A stretch of DNA of 64,000 nucleotides from Microstegium vimineum. Lineage: Eukaryota > Streptophyta > Magnoliopsida > Poales > Poaceae. The position numbers were made by a program, and so were the translations under genes. The notes below the pieces were generated by a model that was not told the DNA's origin, ran no database searches, and was given only the letters and a program-made list of their open reading frames with translations. The stretch is taken from positions 682,001 to 746,000 of the forward strand of contig CM039140.1 of assembly GCA_022036555.1 (NCBI GenBank). The letters run 5' to 3'. Of this stretch, positions 11,531 to 22,720 are shown piece by piece. Position 1 is the stretch's first letter. Each line of letters begins with the position of its first letter.

Positions 11531-11753
11531 CTTCGTCCATAATAAATCAATCTCTAGAATACGTGGCAGTCAAACTTTTTTAATTTTTACTATCTTTATA
11601 GAAAAAGAACATCTATGACATAAAATGAGCACCATGTGATACTAATTTGATATATTCTATGGTAAACCTAATGTTTTTTTATAGATTCGGTCAATGTTAA
11701 AAAATTTGACTTAAAATAACTATAGAAATATTTTTATTTAGGAACATAAGAGG
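11531..11753. mobile_element. Degenerate Stowaway-like MITE
   Basis: The left end, CTTCGTCCATAATAAATC, is flanked by TA at 11529-11530. The right end, TTTAGGAACATAAGAGG, is flanked by TA at 11754-11755. The inside has the AT-rich ATTTGATATATTCTATGG and AAATTTGACTT words typical of grass Stowaway copies. Both ends are mutated. Confidence 0.5.
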
Positions 11754-11759
11754 TAGATC

Positions 11760-12600
11760 TAAAAAAACACAAAGGCTAAAATTAATGAACATATGATGCA
11801 TTTAACTCTTTAGAAAATGATGCACATAAAGTTGAGCGATGCATGTGGACCGAGGAGTCTAGCGCCCTCTGTTCCAGGACATAAAAAGAGTATCACCCAG
11901 TTATCATTTGAGGGTGAGAACAAACGTTCTTCTCTATACTAGAACAGACTGAGCAACACTCTTGTTATCATTTGGGGCGAGAAAAAAAATATTGTCATAG
12001 TATAAACCCTGAATTGCATTGTCGCTCTTATACTGAAATAAGGCCTCACTGAACCAAGAAACATCACTAGTGATAATTAGAAAGGTGTTGCCAAGAATGC
12101 ACTCCATATTTTCCATTGAACTGATTATGTCTGATACTAACAGTATATGAGAAACTTCATCAACTGACAAAAAATTATGGAAGAACAAATAGGCAAGCAC
12201 AGAGAGCTGTTAAGTAACTCAAGTCTGACAGAACTAAGCTTTTCAGTAAAGCATTCTGCTGCTACTATTCCCACTCAAGAAACTGAAAAAAAATGGCAAC
12301 AGGAATTAGGAACAATATGCAGGCACAAACATGGCATCACACTCAAGATATCACAAGGAGAATTCGATTTAAGCCAAAACCTGCTTACATCCTCCTGAAA
12401 TTCAACTAATGTCTCAAATCTGTCAGGCGGTGGTGCGTTGCATACAGCCAAAAAACTGAAGACTAGAGGGTTATGCAGTATAATGATCTTTAGTTATCAA
12501 ACATTCATAATAGGTATAATACCAGTAGTAGCTAGAATGCAAGAAAAACGATGTAAAGCAAACAAGCAGGTCACAATAGATATTCAGAACTATTAGCCAT
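11760..12600. other. Intergenic, no supported gene
   Basis: AT-rich sequence. A plus-strand frame at 12177-12398 is short and unsupported. Similarity to the RING copy 2 downstream region begins only at about 12610. Confidence 0.3.
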
Positions 12601-13175
12601 ATGTTCAGAAACCAAACCTACAGTTTTTTGGCTCTCGAGAAAAGGATTAGTAGATCTCTAGATGAGGAAGAAACGGATGTCAAGCACTATTGCAAGAAAT
12701 TAGCAAACAATGCTGCCATCAGTTTATACTGAAATCACATTCACATTGAGGTACCAATTACTTTTTAAAAAAAACATTGAGGTACCAAGGAATAGAACAC
12801 AGTACCAGAGCAATGAACCAAAGATCTAATAGCTTCCGTCAGAACTCAGAACCTTACAACTTATCCAAGAAATAACAAACCATAGTTTCTGGGCATTCAG
12901 ACATTTGATTCGTTACAGCTGGACCGTGGACGCAGCTATGAACAAAAGAACAGGAACGCAGCTAACTTCGATCAGATCCAAGAAAGCAAAAATGGAAACA
13001 TCGAAGGAGTACTTCAAGAGCTGATCCAGACCATCAAAAAGACGAACTACCCTCTCTATCAGTTCCAAGAATGCAGAAAAAGAAATGACAAAAGAATCCT
13101 TGAAGAACTGATCCAGTTCCAGACCGCCCAATAAGAGGCGTCAACGCCGTCCCATGCAAGCTCGATCACGCGTGT

Positions 13176-13802
13176 CTACTGCGATGACGACGCGTCTTGC
13201 AGTATCTCGTCGTCCTCCGGAAGCGGCAACCCCTCCTCCAAATCCAGCGGCGACTGCGCTAGCGGTGGCGCCGGTGCTGATGACGACGCCTTCTCCGGTA
13301 GTGTCGTCTCGTCAGGCGCCGGAGGCAGGAGCGGCTCCTCCAAATCCAGCATCGAAGTCGACGCCGATGGTGAAGGTGAAGGCGCTGGCGACGATGGCGG
13401 TGGCCGCTTCCACGGCAGCACGCGACGGGGAACCTCGCCGCAGAATGGGCAGGACTTCCAGGCCATCGCCTCCCCCCCGTCGAGAAGCCAATGGTCGATG
13501 CCGCGCTCGCACTTGACGGTGCCGCCGCAGTGGAACACGTGGTTGCAGGAGAGCGTGCGGACCTTCTCGCCGACCTCCATACTGTCTTGGCATATGGCGC
13601 AGGGATCGTTCAGCGTCCGCCTCAGGGTGGTGGCGCCGCCGAGCCTGAAGAGGCGCATCCGTCGCGATCGCCACCATTCCTTGAACTCGTTGGTGCACTG
13701 GGAAATGAGCATGCCGCACGCGGCCACGCCGGCGACGGTGAAGAAGAAGGCGAACACGACACCACCGGCGATGTCCACCCAATCGCTGGGGTCGGCTGCC
13801 AT
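13176..13802 (-). CDS. Membrane-anchored RING-type protein (tandem copy 3)
   Basis: A predicted 208-aa paralogue of the gene at 7550-8236. Residues about 8-33 are hydrophobic (GGVVFAFFFTVAGVAACGML). The finger reads CAIC, LSCNHVFH, then VKC six residues on, and CPFC. The two paralogues share the unusual HCGG.VKCE insertion after the second His. The tail holds two DLEE-type repeat units and stops earlier than in copy 2. The start is MAADPS at 13802: the frame is open to 13967, but the TATA-like box at 13986-13995 leaves no room for a leader. Similarity to copy 2 continues through the 3' flank to about 12610, so the duplicated unit includes the terminator region. A membrane-bound E3 ligase is the likely role, by inference. 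Confidence 0.75.
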   Translation of the reverse strand: MAADPSDWVDIAGGVVFAFFFTVAGVAACGMLISQCTNEFKEWWRSRRMRLFRLGGATTLRRTLNDPCAICQDSMEVGEKVRTLSCNHVFHCGGTVKCERGIDHWLLDGGEAMAWKSCPFCGEVPRRVLPWKRPPPSSPAPSPSPSASTSMLDLEEPLLPPAPDETTLPEKASSSAPAPPLAQSPLDLEEGLPLPEDDEILQDASSSQ

Positions 13803-13985
13803 CGGTCCTTCCTTCGCTCCCCTGAGGACGGACTGAGGCCCTAAATCTTTCGTCTTCTCCTCTCGATCGCTCTGCTCTCTCTTGCTCTTGCTCTGGCTTT
13901 CTGTCTCGCTCTCGCACGTTGTTCTTTGGATTGTGTTGTGCTCGTTGGAAAGTGAAAGGCTGGCCAAATTGGCGAGGCGGCACGG

Positions 13986-13995
13986 GTATTTGTAG
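13986..13995 (-). promoter_or_regulatory. TATA-like box of RING gene copy 3
   Basis: CTACAAATAC on the minus strand, at the position equivalent to the boxes of copies 1 and 2 and followed by the same CT-rich leader. Confidence 0.6.
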
Positions 13996-14510
13996 GGAGG
14001 ATGCTGAACTGCTGATAAGTCGGTTGGTCAGTTTGTTACAAGGTGGGACCCGCTGTTAGATTCCCCACGGCGGCAGTTCAAACTGGAGTTGCAGGGCGGC
14101 GGAGGGCGGAGGTGGATTGAAAGGGCAAATCTTTCAAATGCTGTGCTTACTGCAGATTAGCGAGTTTGGTTTGCAAAATGGTTAGAAGTTTGATGGCCAA
14201 GCTAGTTCAAGACGCCCCTTGTCGACCTCCTACCACTGCACCACAAGACACAAGTACATCTCGGCTGTGACTGCAGGCGTAGACGCACTGCACTTCGTTC
14301 CTAACGCTTCACGCACATGGAAACCAAACCACGGCCACTGCACTCTCAGTCTGAGTTAGCAAAGTTCAGAGAGATATCTATCTATCTGTTTCATATTCTT
14401 TCCGATCAGAGAACCACATTAGCTCTATGGGATCAGAGAACCACAACTGGAAATATGCTCTCCAATTGGACTCTACTAGTTGGGATCTATTTGTATTTGG
14501 ACAGTGTATG

Positions 14511-14514
<4 letters not shown>

Positions 14515-14558
<44 letters not shown>
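14515..14558. repeat. Poly(A) tract, 44 bp
   Basis: An uninterrupted run of 44 A. It could be the tail of an old retroposed sequence, but I found no flanking duplication to prove that. Confidence 0.9.
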
Positions 14559-14559
<1 letters not shown>

Positions 14560-14901
14560 AACAACTTTGTCATGAACTTGAACATTACACGAGCCATACA
14601 TCCGTTCAAACTCTTTAGTAGTTATCCATGGGTGAAGCTATCGAATTTCATATGTAACGAAACTTTTCTTTTTACTATAAAAAGAACTAAAACATTGGTA
14701 TCTACTCCCTATGTTCCTGAAAAAAATCAATTCCTATAATCCATATTAGTCAAGTTTTTTAACGTTGACTAACTTTGTAGACAAAATATACTCCCACCAT
14801 TCCAAATTGTAAGTCATTTCAAGAATCTTGGAAAGTCAAAGCATTTTAAGTTTGACAAAAAATTATATAGAAAAACATAAAAAATTATGACATCAAATAG
14901 G

Positions 14902-16306
14902 TGTTGACACAAAATGTGACGTACTGTGCCTAACACACAGCAAGCCGGAAAGCGTAGCTTCAATCGGGTGCCCTGGTGTTTCGGAGTCCGGAAACGTGCC
15001 AGTCAGTTTGACCTGAAACTAACAAGGGATGAAAATTATTAGATATAAAACTGGAACATGCCGGGTGAGACCAGACAGTTCCATATATACGGCCCTGAAG
15101 CCACTTACGACGACATATAGCTATAGAAGCTATCTGCCAACAAGTTTTATAGACCATTCGGCTAAAACAAACAATGAGTACGTAAAAAGTTAATTGCCGA
15201 ACATGCATGTACGTATGAATGAATCATCATTAATTATGAATTAAAGCATAACCAATTCGGCTATCCAACCGAATTAGGGTCCATGATGAAGGAACACGTA
15301 AGCAAACACGATCGAACTAATCTAAAGCTTGTATCCGCCGCACGACACCTAACTTTATAAAAGCTCAAACGTAGTTGACATGCACGAACCCGCAACACGT
15401 AACAATCTAGATGAAACTAATTCGGCTATCATGGATATAAAATCTACTTATGGATATAAACAATTACAAGAAACATAGATAATTTTATGATAAAGATGAA
15501 GCCGAACCGTAACAGTTTAGATTGGGCAAAAGAATATTACAAATATATAAAATATATATAAACATGCAACATGTAGTAACTTAATGAATCTACTAGATCT
15601 TACTGAATCTAATAGAGCCAGTAACTATCTTGCTTTTGCTAGGCATATTGAGCAAGCACCTACCACACGATATCTACTCATACACAAAACATAAGCGAAG
15701 ATTTCTTGATTGTCAACCAAGGATCCGCCGCACGATCATTAAAAACAAACAAGACTACTTGCATCAACATCTAAATCCACCGCATGATACTAGATATGAT
15801 AACAAGGTTGCCGGGACTTACGGAGGTCGATGGATCGATGATTCCTCTCGAAGAACTCGACGACACGACAAAGGACTCGAAATTGGCACGGAGCCGGTTG
15901 TATTGTATTGCTTGTGAACCGTTTTTACAATGGCTAAGGGTTCATATTTATACCCTGGTCGTGACATGAGTCCTAAAAGGACACGGTTACAAAATATTAA
16001 AGGAAAAACATGATATCTTTGACTTTAATTTCCTCCGGAGTCTTCATTGCCTAAATCGTCGCGGTCTTCGTTGCCTGATCGGCCCTTTGCTTGCCGTTTT
16101 CGTCGCTTCTTTAACGGAAAACCGCTCTTCCTTAGAATAACCGACTGCATGATCATTTAGCCGAACCTTTGACGATTAGCCGACCGCATGGACATTTGCC
16201 GACTTCTCTGAAAACTGGCCAACCGCACAGACACTTGCCGAATGCTCTGTGTTCTGCACTGGCCCACCTGTCATCTTTCTGAGCATACCAAAATCCAGTG
16301 TTAACA
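14902..16306 (-). repeat. 3' LTR of the gypsy element (1405 bp)
   Basis: Begins TGTTGACAC and ends GTGTTAACA, and matches the right LTR along its whole length with scattered substitutions. A TATA box (GGTATAAATATGAA on the minus strand) lies at 15941-15954, consistent with minus-strand transcription. Confidence 0.93.
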
Positions 16307-16326
16307 CATGCCCCCTCAATTTTGGG
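16307..16326 (-). other. Polypurine tract next to the 3' LTR
   Basis: Read on the minus strand, the sequence TTGAGGGGGCATG directly precedes the LTR. This is the expected place for the plus-strand DNA primer. Confidence 0.6.
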
Positions 16327-16458
16327 ATAAAAGTCATTTTATCCTGAAATTGACTACAAACTTCCCCTTTTTCTTCTAGGTCAACACTGTTCAACATCGT
16401 AGTCGCCGCCCAGAAAATCTAAGTCCTAACTGGTTATTGGGTCTACTCCAACTCTCCA

Positions 16459-16928
16459 ATGGCGACCCAGGATGAAATCCTAGAGGTAAGTTTCATTCGC
16501 CTCCACGTATTCGGCAATTCTCAATTGATCTCTTACCATTCCCCTGATTCATTCGTTCATCCGATTGGTGTTCCATCTTTTCAGCGCTTTCTGCAGAGGT
16601 CGAACGCCTGAAGATTACGGCGAACAAGATCGCTGACAAGGTGAACGCCCGGGGAGAGACTACCGAGGCACGCCTTGATGATGCAGACGATCATATAGAT
16701 CAGGCCGTCATCCAAGGTGTGCACCACGACGTAGCCCTGGGGTTGGTGGCAATGTCCACCCAGAGTAACGAAGACTTCTTCGTCATGCCAGTTGGATTTC
16801 GTGGTGGCAGGCCTACGGAAGATGTTGAGGACATTGACGACCTCCTGGAGAGCTATGAGGATCATGCAACTGCCCTCACCCAAGCCACCAATGCTCAGTC
16901 TGTCCTCAACAAACTGTTTGATGAGTAG
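16459..16928 (+). CDS. Antisense accessory reading frame of the Tat element
   Basis: A small two-exon frame on the strand opposite gag-pol, between integrase and the 3' LTR. Exon 1 is 16459-16485 (MATQDEILE) and ends at a consensus donor GTAAGT. The intron ends near 16598, where an AG keeps frame into VERLKITANKIADK. The frame continues to a stop at 16928, giving about 118 aa, acidic and partly helical in look, with no domain I recognise. An alternative acceptor at 16584 would not keep frame. Extra antisense frames at this position are known in Tat-lineage elements such as Grande, so it fits a known pattern; its function is unknown. The last 92 bp are tandemly duplicated at 16945-17052. Confidence 0.5.
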
Positions 16929-17052
16929 TTTGTACCTAGGAATCACGACCTCCTGGAGAGCTATGAGGATCATGCAACTGCCCTCACCCAAGCCACCAAT
17001 GCTCAGTCTGTCCTCAACAAACTGTTTGATGAGTAGTTTGTACCTAGGAATC
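16837..17052. repeat. Tandem duplication, 108-bp unit x2
   Basis: Two nearly identical units, 16837-16944 and 16945-17052, each holding CCTCCTGGAGAGCTATGAGG and ending at CTAGGAATCA. The duplication covers the end and stop codon of the antisense frame, so the second copy lies downstream of the stop. Confidence 0.95.
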
Positions 17053-17305
17053 ATGTAAAAACCTGTCTTGTGAAATATTATCTATGACTTCCACTTGTCT
17101 CTTCTTTCATGAATTTTTCCTGAGAACGATGAATCTGAGGAATGTCACCTGAATATGTATGTCACTGCTTTGACTGTATTAATTTTTTTTGCTCTAAAGG
17201 CGACACATACCGTGTCGGCTATCCTCTAAATTCTTAGAGTATTTTTTCGGCTAAAGGCGACGCTCATACATCGGCTATTTCGCACACAGAACTCCCTAAA
17301 TTTAC

Positions 17306-18400
17306 TTATGCACCAACCTCAACACTGGGATAAAATTTCTTAAGAAATCTTCCATTAATAGCTCTAGTAAACTTTTCTCCCAGCAAAATTTTCAAAATAT
17401 ACGCATTATCAGGTGCACACTTTACTATCCGAAAAGGTCCTTCCCAATTTGGAGACCACTTGCCGAAGGCTTTATCTTTTGTTCCAATCGGCAGTACAAT
17501 TTTCCAAACTAAATCTCCCTCTGCAAATTGCTTCTCTCTGACTTTTCTATTATAATATTTGGCAATACGCAATTTATTTTTCTCAATACTTTCTAATGCT
17601 TTGAGACGAACCAAATGTAAATCTTCCAATTCATCCATCATCAGGTCTTTATAATCTTCTTTCCTCAAATCATTTTGCAATGTAACTCGTCTTGAACCCA
17701 ATTGCAGCTCCCATGGTAACACAGCATGATGCCCATAAACCAACTCGTAGGGAGACGCCCGAGTAGACCCATGAAAAGCCATTCGATAAGCCCATAAAGC
17801 ATCATTAAGAACCGAATGCCACTTCTTCGTTTTTTCATCAATCTTCTTTTGAATAATTTTAATCATGATTTTATTTGATGCCTCAGCTTGGCCATTAGCT
17901 TGTGCATAATAAGGAGAAGAATTATATAATTTGATTCCCATGTCTTCGGCAAAATCACAAAACTTAGATGAAGTGAATTGAGTTCCCTGATCTGTCGTTA
18001 TAGTCTGAGGAATTCCAAACCTGTGAATTATATGCTCCTTAACAAAATTGATCATGTTTTCTGATGTAACCTTCTTCAAAGGAATAGCTTCAACCCACTT
18101 TGTAAAATAATCAGTAGCTAACAGCACAAACTTATGTCCTTTGCTAGAAGGAGGATTAATCTGACCAATTAAATCCATGCCCCATCCTCTAAATGACCAA
18201 GGCTTGATAATTGGGTTCAAAGCCGATGCTGGAGCTCTCTGAATGTTGCCAAATCTCTGACAATCTTGACACCCCTTGTAATATTCAAAGCAATCTTCAA
18301 GCATGGTCGGCCAAAATTAACCAGTCCTTCTAATTATCCACTTCATTCGGTAAGCCGATTGATGTGCAACACACACACCCTCATGTACTTCATACATCAG
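17306..18400 (-). pseudogene. Integrase of the gypsy element (broken)
   Basis: The core domain is readable from 18304 down to 17306. It shows the DDE triad in GMDLIG, TTDQGTQF and NGQAEASNK, followed by a C-terminal part with GDLVWK and WEGPFRI and no chromodomain. Just upstream, 18305-18400 encodes the zinc-binding H2C2 part (HEGVCVAHQSAYRMKW, and CQDCQRFG further on), but an in-frame stop near 18318 separates it. The missing chromodomain fits the Tat/Athila side of gypsy. Confidence 0.9.
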
Positions 18401-18520
18401 CTCTCTGGCCTCTCCTTTACTCAAACACTTGAGGAGTACCCCATCTATAGATTTATAGTACAACTGATCATCAAGGAGCACAAACTTGAGAGCTTTGTAT
18501 CTGAGCTTTCGGGAAACTTT

Positions 18521-19000
18521 CTACGATGGATTCTTTAAGTAATCGGTATCTTCGTTTCTCCGGTCATCAATTACCCGATTCTCATCCAAAGCGCTAATCT
18601 CTTGATCCTCTCGGTATCCCGAGGCAGCCTGAGCTAGCCTATTTGCTTCTTCATTATGCCCCCTAGGGATATGATGCAAGGTTGCCACCTGGAAATTCTT
18701 CAAAAGCTCTCGGCATTCTTCATAATATTCCCTTAACACGTCATTCTTGCACTCATATTGGCCGATCAGTTGGTTAATTACCAACTCAGAATCCCTGAAG
18801 ATCTCAACAGCGACGACCTTTATTTCAGCAAGAAGCCGAAGTCCTCTAAGTAGTGCTTCATACTCTGCTTGATTGTTAGTAACACGAAATTCAATAGGGA
18901 TAGCATACTTAAAAATCACTCCTCGTGGAGAAATCAAGAGAATACCAGCACCACCACCTTTGCTACAAGACGAACCATCAAAAAAAAGTCGAAGGTGCAA
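18521..19000 (-). pseudogene. Second, archaeal-type RNase H (aRNH)
   Basis: A separate RNase H domain between the reverse transcriptase's own RNase H and integrase. Visible motifs are LFFDGSSCSKGGGAGI, NNQAEYEALLRGL, DSELVINQL and HIPRGHNEEANRLAQAA. This added domain is the hallmark of Tat elements. The last conserved acidic position (normally Asp before RLAQ) is Asn here, so the catalytic site looks lost. The frame connecting it to the upstream domain is interrupted near 19000. Confidence 0.88.
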
Positions 19001-19079
19001 TATCTATCATGTTAGCAGAAGGATCACAGTGTTGGGTAACAAAATCAGCAATAATTTGACCCTTTACTGCTTTTGCCGA

Positions 19080-20633
19080 TTCGTACTTTAACTCAAATTC
19101 TAATAAAACCAAAATCCATCTACCAATTCTTCCGTTTAAATTGGCTTTGATAACATATGTTTTATTACATCAAATTCAGAAACTACCACACATTCGGCAT
19201 TCAACAAGTAGTGCCGAAGTTTGGTGCATAAGTAATACACACACAGGCAGAGTTTCTCCATAGCCGAATACCTTGTCTCTGGATCTAACAGCTTTCGGCT
19301 AAGGTAAGCTATCACTCTTTCCTTTCCCTCAAACTCTTGCATGAGGGCCGACCCTATTGTCAGGCTGTCGACCGCCACGTACAACCTAAAAGGCTTGTCA
19401 AGCTGTGGAGGTACCAACACAGGCGGCGCCTTCATGTATTCTTTGATCTTATCAAAAGCCTTTTGTTGTACGTCACCCCATACAAATTCTTGATCCTTTT
19501 TAAGCTTTAACAGTGGAGAAAAAGGCAAAACTTTTTCTGATAAATTAGATATGAATCTTCTCATAAAATTAATCTTGCCGAGCAATGACTGCAACTCTGT
19601 GAGATTAGTTGGAGGCACAACCTTGTCTATTGCTTCCATGCTTTTCTTACCGACTTCGATCCCTCCTTTATGGACTAGAAATACCAAAAATTCACTAGCC
19701 GAGACCCCAAAGGCACACTTGTTCGGGTTCATCTTCAAACCATGCTTCCTAGTGCACTCCAAAGTCCTCTTTAAATCGGCTAAGTGTCCACCGTGATTTC
19801 CAGACTTAATCACCACATCATCAATATAGATCTCCACAATTTTGCCGATCAACTCGTAAAAAATATAGTTCATGGCTCTCTGATAAGTTGCACCAGCATT
19901 CTTTAAACCAAAAGTCATGACGACCCACTCAAATAATCCAATATGACCAGGACATCTGAAACCGTTTTTGAAATATCTTCTATTGCCATAAATATTTGGT
20001 TATAGCCAGCATTACCATCCATAAAGCTGATGACTTCATAACCAGCTGCTGCATCGACAAGCAAATCAGCAACCGGCATTGGGTAATCGTCCATTGGCGT
20101 AGCTTTATTGAGATCCCTAAAGTCAATGCAGACCTCATTTTTTCATTCTTTTTGTATACCGGAACTATGCTCGAAATCCACTCTGCATATCTACATGGCC
20201 GAATGAAATTTGCTTCTAATAATCTTTTAACTTCCTTTTTCACCTCGGTCAGTACCTCCTCTTTGAAAATTTTCCGAGGAGGTTGTTTATAAGGACGATA
20301 CCCAGGCTTGATCGGCAATCGATGCTCAACAATAGAACGATCCAGTCCGGGCATCTCTGTGTAATCCCAAGCAAAACAATCCTTGAACTCTTTCAGAAGG
20401 TTTATCAATTTCAATCTATACTCTGGGTCTAAATTTGCACTGATATACATCGGCCTTGGTTTGATATCATCACCAACATTTATTTCCTCTAGCTTATCGG
20501 CCGATATAAAGCCATGTCCCAACTTTCCTTTGTTGCCATCGATCGGGTTCTCCATTAAAAATTGCTTTGAGAGCCGACTGCTTGGATCGGCTGTTGATCC
20601 TTGTTGAAGACATTCACAGGACCTTCTTCCCAT
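19080..20633 (-). pseudogene. Reverse transcriptase plus RNase H (frameshifted)
   Basis: The reverse transcriptase is in two frames. 20633-19980 holds the N-terminal half (HRLPIKPGYRPYKQPPRK, then RPCRYAEWISSIVPVYKKN). 19918-19136 holds the catalytic part (MTFGLKNAGATYQRAMN and the polymerase motif IYIDDVV) followed by the connection and gypsy RNase H (FRLYVAVDSLTIGSAL). Frames break near 20140 and between 19980 and 19918. Similarity continues to about 19080. Not functional in this copy. Confidence 0.9.
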
Positions 20634-20783
20634 ACTCTTCTAGAGAAACAATCGACGCCATCATATTCCCAGTAAGTAGGTTCTGCAGCAGCAACACTTA
20701 CCGAATCATCATCATGAACAACTTTAACATCATCTCCAATCCACTGAATAAGAACCTGATGCATGGTTGAAGGTATGCAGCAG

Positions 20784-21185
20784 TTAACATGAATTCAATC
20801 TCTCCCTAAGAGCAGACTGTATGCCCCCTTGCCATCGATGACAAAAAAAAGTAGTAATCAAGGTTTTTGATCCAATCATCAACTCAACGTGCACAGCTCC
20901 TCGGGTGTCAGAAGGATTGTCAGCAAAATCCCTGAGTACCATGTCAGTTTTTAGCAGTTCCTCATTGGTCATCCTGAGCTTCCTAAAGGTGGTATAAGGC
21001 ATAATATTGATGACAACTCCTCCATCAACAAACATCTTGGTCAGAGGTTTGCCATTGACGTATCCCTTCACATAAGGTGGCTTCAAATGTCGATGTTTGC
21101 CCGGCTTATCGAAAACTGCCCGTTCGGTTAGGATAAGTTGGGCCATTAGATCATGATACTCACTCTCATCGAAATCTGAGTACAC
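20784..21185 (-). pseudogene. Aspartic protease region
   Basis: The retropepsin-like fold is shown by MFVDGGVVINIMPYTTF, the flap-side MVLRDFADNPSDTRG and VHVELMIGSKT. The active-site triplet is DGG, as is usual in Tat elements, rather than DTG. The frame ends early, near 20784. Confidence 0.75.
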
Positions 21186-21401
21186 TTATTCTTGGATATC
21201 CTGGTTTTCTAGAGCTAAGAACTCTGATGGAGTAAAGAAAGCCATATACGCATCAGCCGACTGGTCTTGCTTGTCAGGCTTTTCCTTAGGACACCACACT
21301 TGTTTCTTTTCGGCAACTGTCTGTGCCAACTCTTTGTTCCTCAAGCGTTGTACCCTTCTTTTCTGGCTCTTTCTCAGCCCTGGTGGACACCATTGTCCTT
21401 C

Positions 21402-22720
21402 CTACCACACGTACTCACGGAGCTCTTCTTCCTCATCGCCTTCTTCATAATGGATCCACCCTTGATCGGTAAATCTCTTGCTTCGCCGATTTCCAGAGCT
21501 ATCCATTTTTATACACCGATCGTCCTCAGTAAAACGTGCTCTAAGCCTTTCATGGACTAGACGGCGGTTGGCCCGAGACTGCCTGTACTCTGAATATTGG
21601 TCACTGCATTCAGGGCAATTATCTTTAGTAGGCATCTTCAAGCCTTCATTCCAACAATGTTTAAAGAATGAGCATCCCCAATGAGACTGTTCCTGCTCTC
21701 TCATGTACTCTTGCTCCCTCTGGTACATCTCTTCCTCATACCTTTGATGTTCCTCCATGAACTCTTGTTCCTCGTAATACCTTCGCTTCCGATACCGTTC
21801 TTACTCCCGTCGCCATTTGTTCAAAAGAATCCGTGTCGTGACTCTGGGCTTAGAAGGTTCCCCTCTCTCGGTTCAGCCGTTCTGGAACCGAGCCTGTTGC
21901 CGAAATTCTTCATTTGTAATTTGCCGATCAGGGTCAACAGCACTAGTTTTCTTAGCTCTGTCTGAGGTTAACACTTTCACCTTACCCTTGTCTTTAGAGC
22001 TTTCTATAGCAACCATGTTCATGGAGAAGGACATTGTGTTTTATGCAAAAGTATTAGCATCAATTTTCATCTTACCATCAAATTTCAAATGCCCTTCTTG
22101 AATAGCTTTCTGAATCTGCATTCTGAATACTCAACAATCATTGATGGAATGAGAATTGGTATTGTGGTAACCGTAAAACTTTTTATCTCTCACCCCTTCA
22201 GGGCGCAGCATGGGGTGTCCTTCCGGCAACTTGATACGCCCTTCTTTGAGCAACATCTCAAATAACTTGTCTGACTTGGAGACATCAAAGTCGTACGTAC
22301 CCTTCTGCTGCCTCAACCAGCGTTGACTGACCTGAGTTGGTTCTTTCCCCCAGACCAATTCGACTGCGGCTATTTCATCTTCATCATCGTACTCTGTTGC
22401 TTCCTCCAGGAAACTTTGTTACATCTCATTAGCCACATCACCCTTCTAAAAATGGTTGTCTCTTCTGAACCCTTGAGCCTGATTGCTTATCATGGCTAAT
22501 CACTGTGACAGCTGACCAAAGTCATCAAAGTCCATGTCGAACAGCTTCTCCCTGACATTCGGTTACATGCCCGCTATTGCCATCCCTGACAACTGGTCAT
22601 CTGGCAGGTTTAAGGAATAGCAGAAGTTTTTAGTCTCCCTGAACCTGCGGAGATACTCCTGGGGTGTTTCATTGGCTCTCTGCTTCAAGCTCATAAGGTC
22701 AACTAGTTTTTCTCATTAGT
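21402..22720 (-). pseudogene. Gag, C-terminal half (stops and frameshifts)
   Basis: Pieces in order: the retro-gag region next to the solo LTR (RRFRETKNF), then 22358-22131 (LVWGKEPTQVSQRWLRQQKG), then 21758-21402. The last piece has a Glu/Gln-rich coiled-coil stretch followed by a zinc-binding-like cluster, CSFFKHCWNEGLKMP with NCPEC, typical of Tat gag. Several in-frame stops are visible. Confidence 0.8.

Noticed and set aside
13312..13983. A 223-aa alternative minus-strand frame over RING copy 3
   Set aside because: It is Arg/His-rich with no finger motif and is not conserved with copy 2 in a matching way; the neighbouring frame has the RING and membrane segment.
14515..14558. Poly(A) as the tail of a retroposed gene
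   Set aside because: No flanking target duplication or upstream gene similarity was found, so it is recorded only as a simple repeat.
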